Part shown: piece after piece, positions 1-5,012 of the stretch | Position numbering within the stretch: position 1 is the stretch's first letter | How the letters are laid out: each line of letters opens with the position of its first letter | Origin: Ruminiclostridium sp. | GTDB lineage: Bacteria; Bacillota; Clostridia; Oscillospirales; Oscillospiraceae | Assembly: GCA_017560855.1 (NCBI GenBank) | Contig: JAFZEB010000131.1 | Coordinates: 1 to 5,507 of the forward strand | Direction: 5' to 3' | DNA length: 5,507 nt | Made by a program: the position numbers and the translations under genes | Notes under the pieces: generated by a model | Told to the model about the DNA's origin: nothing | The model's database searches: none | Seen by the model: only the letters and a program-made list of their open reading frames with translations

Positions 1-792
1 GATGATGTCGTGGGTGTGTTGGTTGGTGTAGGTGATCCAGCAGCAGATCTTGTTCTCCCCGGGCTGTTCGGTCTCGAAGGAGAAGGGGATGGCTTCGGCG
101 TCCCCCACCTGGACCTCCAGCTGGGAAAAGTCGATGGACCGGGCATTGACCCGGGGCGGGGTGCCGGTCTTGAACCGGCGCAGGGACAGTCCGGCTTTCA
201 ACAGACTGTTGGTCAGGGCATCGGCACCGAACATGCCATCGGGTCCGCTTCTGCGGACCACTTCACCCACAATGGTGGTGCTGCCCAGGTAGGTGCCGGA
301 ACAGATGACGGCCGCCTTCACCCGGTAGATGGCCCCAGTCTCGGTCTGCACGCCCACCACCTGGCCGTTTTCCGTGAGAAGGTCGGTAACCTCGGCCTGC
401 TTCACCCACAGGTTGGGTTCCTTCTCCAGGGTGTGCTTCATGATGCTCTGGTAGAAGCGGCGGTCAGCCTGGGCCCGGAGGGAGTGGACGGCAGGTCCCT
501 TGCCCCGGTTCAGGATCCGGTACTGGATGCAGGCTTGGTCTGCCGCTCTGGCCATCTCACCGCCCAGGGCGTCCAGCTCCCGGACCAGATGGCCCTTGCC
601 GGTGCCGCCGATGGCGGGGTTGCAGGGCATGTTGCCCACGGCATCCATGTTGATGGTAAAGCACAGGGTCCGAAGGCCCAGACGGGCGCAGGCCAGGGCG
701 GCCTCGATGCCGGCATGACCGGCACCCACCACGGCCACGTCATAGGTCCCGGCCTCGTAGGTTCGGATGGGTATGGTTTTGATCTCGTCCAT
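1..792 (-). CDS. mnmG: tRNA uridine-5-carboxymethylaminomethyl modification enzyme MnmG (GidA), 3' end cut off by the window
   Basis: MnmG is a cytoplasmic FAD enzyme. With the GTPase MnmE it installs the (carboxy)methylaminomethyl group on the wobble uridine (U34) of certain tRNAs. The visible 264 residues are the N-terminal part of a protein usually about 620-630 long. The dinucleotide-binding motif GAGHAG is at residues 23-28. The family blocks follow in order: CNPAIGGTGKGHLVRE, RGKGPAVHSLRAQADR, a GTYLG strand, RFKTGTPPR, and CWITYTNQHTH at the window edge. I chose the ATG at 792 because GGAG lies 9 nt upstream. An in-frame ATG at 807 adds only METDT and has no clear ribosome binding site. 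The gene starts 32 bp after the azlD stop, so it is probably cotranscribed with azlCD. The usual Firmicute partner mnmE is not upstream. Family identity is close to certain; the start is likely. Confidence 0.95.
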   Translation of the reverse strand, partial: MDEIKTIPIRTYEAGTYDVAVVGAGHAGIEAALACARLGLRTLCFTINMDAVGNMPCNPAIGGTGKGHLVRELDALGGEMARAADQACIQYRILNRGKGPAVHSLRAQADRRFYQSIMKHTLEKEPNLWVKQAEVTDLLTENGQVVGVQTETGAIYRVKAAVICSGTYLGSTTIVGEVVRRSGPDGMFGADALTNSLLKAGLSLRRFKTGTPPRVNARSIDFSQLEVQVGDAEAIPFSFETEQPGENKICCWITYTNQHTHDII

Positions 793-801
793 GGTATCTG
801 T

Positions 802-805
802 CTCC
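802..805 (-). promoter_or_regulatory. Shine-Dalgarno GGAG deciding the mnmG start
   Basis: GGAG on the minus strand lies 9 nt before the ATG at 792. It overlaps the alternative upstream ATG at 807, whose own leader lacks a purine-rich site. This favours 792 as the real start. Confidence 0.55.
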
Positions 806-824
806 ATGTTTCGTAGACTATTTC

Positions 825-1139
825 TTAGAAAATCAGCATCTCCACGATGAACACCACTGCACAGGCAGACAGGGCCACCAGAAAGAGGTTTCCGCTGAAC
901 CAGGCCACCAGAATGCCCACCACCAGGGCGGCGATGCCCGACCAGATGCTGTCGGTGGCGTAGATGATGGCCGGAAAGGTCATGACCGCCAGGGTCACGT
1001 AGGGCACATAGTACAGGAAGGAGCGGATGAAGGGGTTCTTGATCTCCTTCCGAATGAGGGTCAAGGGCAGGACCCGGACCAGGTAGGTGGTGAGGGCCAC
1101 CACAGCGATGGCTAGGTAGATATAGGTGTTATGCTCCAT
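825..1139 (-). CDS. azlD: AzlD-family branched-chain amino acid exporter, small subunit
   Basis: This is the small membrane partner of AzlC. In characterised members (Bacillus subtilis AzlCD, E. coli YgaZH) the pair exports branched-chain amino acids and confers resistance to analogues such as azaleucine. The protein has 104 residues, the normal family length. Four hydrophobic segments are visible at about 6-23, 41-59, 66-82 and 85-102. Arg22 followed by a Leu-Pro-Leu stretch in TYLVRVLPL matches the family's conserved N-terminal motif. The start overlaps the azlC stop by 11 bp, and a strong ribosome binding site sits inside the azlC coding end, so translation is probably coupled and subunit output balanced. 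The substrate here is inferred from the family; other small amino acids are possible. Confidence 0.9.
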   Translation of the reverse strand: MEHNTYIYLAIAVVALTTYLVRVLPLTLIRKEIKNPFIRSFLYYVPYVTLAVMTFPAIIYATDSIWSGIAALVVGILVAWFSGNLFLVALSACAVVFIVEMLIF

Positions 1140-1854
1140 GGTCGGCTTCCTCCTTGGCTTCTTCCTTCACCGGGAACAGGATGGCAGCGGCGCTGGCAAT
1201 GACCACGGTGAGGATAATGGTCCGGGTGCCCGAGGCGATGGCCCCGAACAGAGGGATGACCTCCATGGCAAAGCTGGCCGCCATGGACACGATGACCACC
1301 CCCAGGATGATCTTGCTCTTCTTGGAGGCCGGGATGATGACTGCCAGGAACATGCCGTACAGGCCCACACTCAGGGCGCTGACCGCACTGGCTGGGAGGA
1401 TGTTGCCCACGGAGGTACCCAGGAAGGTTCCCAGGGCCCAGCCGGGCATGGCAATGGCCATCATGCCGAAGTAGTAGTAGGGGTTGAGCTTATCCGGCTC
1501 GGCGATGGCCATGCCGAAGATCTCGTCGTTGACGTTGAAGCCAATGGTCATCCGCTGCCACAGCTTGGCCGTGGAGGGGAGCTTCTGGCTCAAAGCGCAG
1601 GACATGAGGATATAGCGGGCATTGGTGACGGCCTCCATGATGGCCAGTTCCAGAAAGCCGCTGTTGGCCGCCATCATGGTAAAGGCGGCATACTGTCCGG
1701 CCGAGGCGTTCACCAGCAGACTGGTGAGGGTGGCCTGAAAAGCGGTCAGCCCCGCATTTTTTGCGGTGATGCCCATGGTAAAGGACACCGCCAGGTACCC
1801 CAGGGAGATGGGGATACCCGTGCGGAGACCACGGGTGAATTGCTTGCGGTTCAT
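1129..1854 (-). CDS. azlC: AzlC-family branched-chain amino acid exporter, large subunit
   Basis: This is the large integral-membrane subunit of the AzlCD exporter, expected in the cytoplasmic membrane and driven by the ion gradient rather than ATP. The 241 residues match the family's usual length. The protein is strongly hydrophobic, with probable membrane segments near 13-30, 38-62, 66-88, 127-148, 155-176, 182-200 and 208-227. Family signatures are the N-terminal G..P..LGY region (13-20), ASAGQ (50-54), TNARY (77-81) and NDE (109-111), where TDE is more common. The charged tail KEEAKEEADHGA contains the azlD ribosome binding site. The start at 1854 has AAAGAAG, one mismatch from a good Shine-Dalgarno, 9 nt upstream at 1864-1870. 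A repeat-bearing gap of 224 bp separates it from the metallophosphoesterase, so azlC may head its own transcript, although I see no clean promoter. Confidence 0.92.
   Translation of the reverse strand: MNRKQFTRGLRTGIPISLGYLAVSFTMGITAKNAGLTAFQATLTSLLVNASAGQYAAFTMMAANSGFLELAIMEAVTNARYILMSCALSQKLPSTAKLWQRMTIGFNVNDEIFGMAIAEPDKLNPYYYFGMMAIAMPGWALGTFLGTSVGNILPASAVSALSVGLYGMFLAVIIPASKKSKIILGVVIVSMAASFAMEVIPLFGAIASGTRTIILTVVIASAAAILFPVKEEAKEEADHGA
1149..1155 (-). promoter_or_regulatory. Strong Shine-Dalgarno AAGGAGG for azlD inside azlC
   Basis: AAGGAGG is followed by a 9-nt spacer to the azlD ATG at 1139. It is encoded within the Glu-rich C-terminal tail of AzlC (residues around KEEAD), so the end of azlC doubles as the azlD initiation site. 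Confidence 0.75.
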
Positions 1855-1894
1855 TGGTCAGGACTTCTTTCTATTCTCGATTCGTTCTCTAAAG

Positions 1895-1921
1895 GTAGGC
1901 GGATATGGAATCCGCCCCTAC
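1895..1921. repeat. Short interrupted palindrome in the azlC leader
   Basis: GGCGGAT (1898-1904) pairs with ATCCGCC (1910-1916) across a 5-nt loop. GTA (1895-1897) pairs with TAC (1919-1921) outside a 2-nt bulge. It lies in the gap about 40 bp upstream of the azlC start. The sequence resembles, from memory, a short GC-rich palindrome dispersed in gut clostridial genomes. No U-tract follows on either strand, so a standard terminator is unlikely. Confidence 0.6.
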
Positions 1922-1943
1922 GAAGGTTGTGCTTCCCCTTGTC

Positions 1944-2066
1944 GCCCTCATCCGTCACAGCTTCGCTGCGCCACCTTCTCCCCCAGGAGAAGGCTCACAG
2001 ATCAGGCAACGACAAGGCTTCTCCTCGGGGAGAAGCTGTCACCGCAGGTGACTGATGAGGGGGCGA
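1944..2066. repeat. Repeat element A: two ~50-bp modules in inverted orientation
   Basis: The left module (about 1945-1995) begins CCCTCATCCG and ends AGAAGGCT. The right module (about 2014-2063) begins AAGGCTTCTCC and ends ATGAGGG, so the two are inverted copies facing each other over an 18-nt spacer. The element is bounded by CGCCCTCAT and ATGAGGGGGCG. Internal stem-loops are CCTTCTCC/GGAGAAGG at 1974-1993 (8 bp), GCTTCTCC/GGAGAAGC at 2017-2036 (8 bp) and GTCACC/GGTGAC at 2038-2052 (6 bp). It starts 12 bp after the metallophosphoesterase stop. It shares its modules with element B at 4865-4985. No coding potential is apparent. The type is probably a dispersed miniature repeat (REP/MITE-like); the family name is not known to me. 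Confidence 0.85.
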
Positions 2067-2078
2067 TGCAAACGACGT

Positions 2079-2969
2079 TCACTCCAGCACGATCAGGGGC
2101 ACATCCGGGCGGTTCAGCAGGCGGAAGGCCGGGCGCTGATCCGCCAGCCCCCGAGAGACCACCATCTGGCCGCAGTCCAGGTCGTACAGTCCGGCGGTGT
2201 AGTGGGGCATCAGCTCCCGCTGGGGTCCGATGAGACCATCGGTGCCGGGAATGCGGATGAGCCCGCCGTGGGCATGGCCCGCCAGGGTCAGGTCCACCCG
2301 GGCGGCTGCATAGTCTTCGTATTTGTTGTTCCGGTGGCTCAGGAGGAGCTGATAGATCTCCCCCTGTTCCCCTCTCACCTGATCGGCCAGCTGGCCCACC
2401 GTCTTCTGGTTGGCGTAGCCGTTGGGGTCTTCCGCCCCCAGCAGGGCCAGACGGTCCCCGTTCATTTCCAGGACCAGGTATTCGTTGGAGAGGACGTTCA
2501 CCCCGCACGCTTCCAGCAGGGGTTCCAGCTCCGGGACTACTCCGGCGGCCCACTCGTGGTTGCCGGTGACGTAATAGGTGGGGGCGATGGCCGCCAGACC
2601 CTCTGCCACCGCAGGGATCATGGCCATCTGGCTCTCCTCGTGGAGGATGTCCCCCACCATAGCGATGAGGTCAGGTTCCAACCCCGCCACAAAGTTTAAG
2701 AGCCGCTGGTTCCCCTCTCCAAACTCCTTGCCGTGGAGGTCGGAGATGACGGCGATGCGGTATCCGCTGAACCCGTCCGGGGCGCTTTCTACGGTGATGG
2801 TCTCGGTGGAAAGGCCCTCCTGCTGCCAGAAAAACCATCCCGTCAACAGGGCCAGGACCACCAGGACGGTGCAGAACCGGCGGAATCGTCTTTGCCAGCG
2901 GCGCTTCTTCCGGCGTTTCTCCACGGCAGAGTCGTGGTACCGGGCTCTCCAGTCTTCTTCCTTAATCAT
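2079..2969 (-). CDS. Membrane-anchored metallophosphoesterase of the YkuE/YaeI type
   Basis: This is a calcineurin-like phosphoesterase that hydrolyses phosphate esters with a two-metal centre; the physiological substrate is unknown. All metal-ligand motifs are present: DLHG (Asp77, His79), GD (Asp107), GNHE (Asn137, His138), LLSH (His212) and GHAHGG (His232, His234). The 296 residues are close to the roughly 285 of YkuE-like proteins. The N-terminus is a very basic stretch (residues 17-31) followed by one hydrophobic segment (about 33-48). By the positive-inside rule this puts the catalytic domain outside the membrane. There is no clean twin-arginine signal (RRxF is imperfect) and no obvious cleavage site, so a retained anchor is more likely than release. 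The ATG at 2969 overlaps the helicase stop by 8 bp and has no good Shine-Dalgarno, which points to translational coupling. Related families act on lipid or cell-wall phosphates; that role here is only inference. Confidence 0.9.
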   Translation of the reverse strand: MIKEEDWRARYHDSAVEKRRKKRRWQRRFRRFCTVLVVLALLTGWFFWQQEGLSTETITVESAPDGFSGYRIAVISDLHGKEFGEGNQRLLNFVAGLEPDLIAMVGDILHEESQMAMIPAVAEGLAAIAPTYYVTGNHEWAAGVVPELEPLLEACGVNVLSNEYLVLEMNGDRLALLGAEDPNGYANQKTVGQLADQVRGEQGEIYQLLLSHRNNKYEDYAAARVDLTLAGHAHGGLIRIPGTDGLIGPQRELMPHYTAGLYDLDCGQMVVSRGLADQRPAFRLLNRPDVPLIVLE

Positions 2970-4821
2970 GGCTGATATAGAAGGGCTTCATGAGGCTCTT
3001 CTGCTCGGTGGAGTCCTTCTGGCGGCTGGCAGGGGCCTCTACCCGGGCAGGGATACGGTCCTTTCGTCCAGGCCGCTTCTTGGCAGGGGCGGGGACGCCC
3101 TTCTTGGGGGGCTCCCGGCGCTCAGGCTCCTTGGGCAGAGCGGGCTTCACAGCAGCTGGGGCCTTGCTCTTCTGCTCCTCCTTCTTTCCCTTCTTGCTCT
3201 TGGCCTTCTTCTCCTTCTTTTCCGGGGCAGGGGCAGGCTTGGAGGGGGTATGGTACCGATAAACCGGCTTGGAGGCCAGCAGTCTTGCGGTGGCATCCAT
3301 AATGACTTCACCCTCCAGAGGGTTCCGGTGGGGGGTGTAGGGCACAGCCAGATCGGGGTCCGGCTGTTTGTCCAGGAAGTCCTGAAGACTGCCCAGATTC
3401 TGCTTACCATGGGGGAAGGTGCGGCGCTCCTTCTCCTTCTTCACAGGAGGTGCGGGAGGTGCTTCTACCACAGGAACTTCCGCCACCTTGGTCTTGGCCT
3501 TCTTCTTTTTCTTGCTCTTTTTCTCAGGAGCAGGCGTCTCGGCCAGAACGGTGGCCTCCTGGGCTGCCTTCAGGGCAGCTGCCTTTTCCGCGGCGGCCTT
3601 CTTCCGGGCAGCGTTCTTCTCCCGGGCGGCCTGACGGGCCTCGGCGTCCTCGGCGTTGATGGGACGGCCCTTGGCATCCTTCTTGGGGGCCTCGAAGACC
3701 TCCATGGGGAAGTCGTGCTCCCGGCGGGGAACGGGCTTCTTCAGGAGTTTTTCAATGTCCTTGAGCATGGGCTGCTCGCCATAGTCACAGAAGGAGATGG
3801 CGGTGCCCCCGTGACCGGCACGGCCGGTGCGGCCGATGCGGTGGATGTAGGTCTCGGGAACCTCAGAGAGGTTATAGTTGAACACGTGGGAGAGCTCCTC
3901 GATGTCCAGACCACGGGCAGCAATGTCGGTGGCCACCAGGACCTGAAGCTCCCCGGCCTTGAACTTCCGCAGACTCTCCTGACGGGCGGTCTGGGACTTG
4001 TTGCCGTGGATGGCTGCGGCGGTGACGCCACCCTTCACCAGATCCCGGGCCACTTTGTCGGCGCCGTGCTTGGTGCGGGTAAAGACCAGGGCGTTCTTGA
4101 CGTTCTCCTCCTCCAGCAGCTGGATGAGGAGGGCGGTCTTGTTGCCCCGGTCCACCAGGCAGACCTCCTGGCGGATGACCTCCACGGGGGAGGACACAGG
4201 AGCGGCGGCCACCTTCACCGGATCGTGGAGAAGGGAGTCCACCAGATCCATGATCTCGGGAGGCATGGTAGCCGAGAAGAACATGGTCTGTTTTTTCTCG
4301 GGCAGGAGCTTGATGACCTTGCGGACATCGTGGATAAAGCCCATGTCCAGCATCCGGTCGGCTTCGTCCAGGACGAAGATCTCGATGTCGGACAGGTCCA
4401 GCAGACCCTGACCGGCCAGGTCCAGCAGGCGGCCGGGGGTTGCGGTGAGGATGTCCACGCCCCGCTTGAGCTGCTCCACCTGGGGGGTCTGGCCCACGCC
4501 GCCAAAGATGACGGCCTCGGTGAGGGAGAGGTTCTTGCCATAGGCTTTTAAGTTTTCATCAATTTGAATGGCCAGCTCACGGGTGGGGGTGAGGATGAGG
4601 GCACGGATGCCCTTTCTGCTCCCCTTGGCCAGCCGTTGGAGAATGGGCACGCCGAAGGCGCAGGTCTTGCCTGTGCCGGTCTGGGCGCTGCCCAGCACAT
4701 CCCGGCCGGTGATGCCTGCCGGAATGGCCTTTTCTTGGATCAGTGTGGGCGTCTCATAGCCGCAGTCGGCCAATGCCGACAGGATGGGCGCCCGGATCCC
4801 AAGAGACTGAAAGCTCTTCAT
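2962..4821 (-). CDS. DEAD-box ATP-dependent RNA helicase with long low-complexity C-terminal tail
   Basis: This is a cytoplasmic ATP-dependent RNA helicase of the RhlE/CshA-like group, expected to act in ribosome assembly, mRNA turnover or cold adaptation. The 619 residues contain, in order: Phe4 and the Q motif (GYETPTLIQ, Gln29), motif I AQTGTGKT (46-53), Ia PTRELA (79-84), Ib TPGR (128-131), II DEAD (152-155), III SAT (183-185), IV ALVFTRT (244-250), V ATDIAARGLD (297-306) and VI HRIGRTGRAG (327-336). The core ends near 370. The remaining ~250 residues are an Ala/Lys/Glu-rich helix-like stretch (392-423), Lys clusters (434-445 and 533-552), a more normal-looking island (466-522) and a basic Pro/Lys tail, probably RNA binding. 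I chose ATG 4821 because the family N-terminus begins there and AAAGGA lies upstream. A longer frame from a GTG at 4962 would translate repeat B. The stop overlaps the next gene. Confidence 0.95.
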   Translation of the reverse strand: MKSFQSLGIRAPILSALADCGYETPTLIQEKAIPAGITGRDVLGSAQTGTGKTCAFGVPILQRLAKGSRKGIRALILTPTRELAIQIDENLKAYGKNLSLTEAVIFGGVGQTPQVEQLKRGVDILTATPGRLLDLAGQGLLDLSDIEIFVLDEADRMLDMGFIHDVRKVIKLLPEKKQTMFFSATMPPEIMDLVDSLLHDPVKVAAAPVSSPVEVIRQEVCLVDRGNKTALLIQLLEEENVKNALVFTRTKHGADKVARDLVKGGVTAAAIHGNKSQTARQESLRKFKAGELQVLVATDIAARGLDIEELSHVFNYNLSEVPETYIHRIGRTGRAGHGGTAISFCDYGEQPMLKDIEKLLKKPVPRREHDFPMEVFEAPKKDAKGRPINAEDAEARQAAREKNAARKKAAAEKAAALKAAQEATVLAETPAPEKKSKKKKKAKTKVAEVPVVEAPPAPPVKKEKERRTFPHGKQNLGSLQDFLDKQPDPDLAVPYTPHRNPLEGEVIMDATARLLASKPVYRYHTPSKPAPAPEKKEKKAKSKKGKKEEQKSKAPAAVKPALPKEPERREPPKKGVPAPAKKRPGRKDRIPARVEAPASRQKDSTEQKSLMKPFYISHD

Positions 4822-4833
4822 GGGTATGTTGAT

Positions 4834-4839
4834 TCCTTT
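4834..4839 (-). promoter_or_regulatory. Probable Shine-Dalgarno AAAGGA for the helicase
   Basis: AAAGGA lies 12 nt before the ATG at 4821. The spacing is slightly long, but it is the only purine-rich site near the start where helicase homology begins, and no other start codon lies between. Confidence 0.5.
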
Positions 4840-4864
4840 CTTGCTTTTCCGTTGGTACGCCAGC

Positions 4865-4985
4865 AAGGCTTCTCCCTGGGGAGAAGCTGTCAGCGAAGCT
4901 GACTGATGAGGGGGACTGCCCTTGCCCTGGGACGAACCCTCATCCGCCCGCTTCAGGGGCACCTTCTCCCAAAGGGAGAAGGCTT
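4865..4985. repeat. Repeat element B: the same two modules as element A in the opposite order
   Basis: The first module (4865-4914) matches element A's right module at about 45 of 50 positions by eye. The second (4937-4985) starts CCCTCATCCG like element A's left module and ends GAGAAGGCTT. They are separated by 22 nt, with the ATGAGGG ends facing inward, whereas in element A those ends face outward. Stem-loops are GCTTCTCC/GGAGAAGC (4868-4887), GTCAGC/GCTGAC (4889-4903) and CCTTCTCCC/GGGAGAAGG (4962-4982, 9 bp with a 3-nt loop). The element fills most of the gap between the HD hydrolase stop and the helicase ribosome binding site. Confidence 0.85.
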
Positions 4986-5005
4986 CTTTCTACCAGAAAA
5001 AGCCT
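4980..5005 (-). terminator. Imperfect hairpin just after the HD hydrolase stop; weak terminator candidate
   Basis: AGGCTT (4980-4985) pairs with AAGCCT (5000-5005), and TTTCT (4987-4991) pairs with AGAAA (4995-4999), with one bulged base and a 3-nt loop. It begins 7 nt after the minus-strand stop. The T residues lie inside the stem, with no U-run after it, so intrinsic termination is doubtful. It also shares bases with the last hairpin of element B, so the two folds would compete. Confidence 0.25.
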
Positions 5006-5012
5006 AACTCAA

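Noticed and set aside
10..816. Plus-strand open frame (268 codons) opposite mnmG
   Set aside because: The minus strand encodes clear MnmG motifs over the whole stretch; the plus translation is Gly/His/Val-rich and family-free.
1126..2055. Plus-strand open frame (309 codons) opposite azlC and running into repeat A
   Set aside because: It is antisense to a well-supported membrane protein and then translates the repeat; there is no domain-like content.
1944..2066. Element A as an intrinsic terminator after the metallophosphoesterase
   Set aside because: The hairpins are stable but no U-run follows any of them on the minus strand, and the same modules occur elsewhere, so it is better called a repeat. 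Some transcription attenuation is still possible.
2002..2553. Minus-strand open frame in another phase of the metallophosphoesterase
   Set aside because: It is Pro/Gly/Arg-rich and overlaps the real gene in a different frame, ending in repeat A.
3487..3525. Pyrimidine-rich run on the plus strand that could be a slippery or triplex-forming tract
   Set aside because: It is explained by Lys codons (AAG/AAA) in the helicase tail. The longest A run on the coding strand is five, so there is no classic A AAA AAG slippery heptamer.
2578..4551. Long plus-strand open frame (657 codons) opposite the helicase and metallophosphoesterase
   Set aside because: It is a shadow of two well-supported minus-strand genes. 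Its translation is Leu/Gly-rich with no recognisable domain, and GC-rich coding sequence often leaves the antisense frame open.
4865..4985. CRISPR array or riboswitch
   Set aside because: There are only two inverted modules, with no regular direct repeats and spacers, and the modules recur in two unrelated gaps, unlike a ligand-binding leader.
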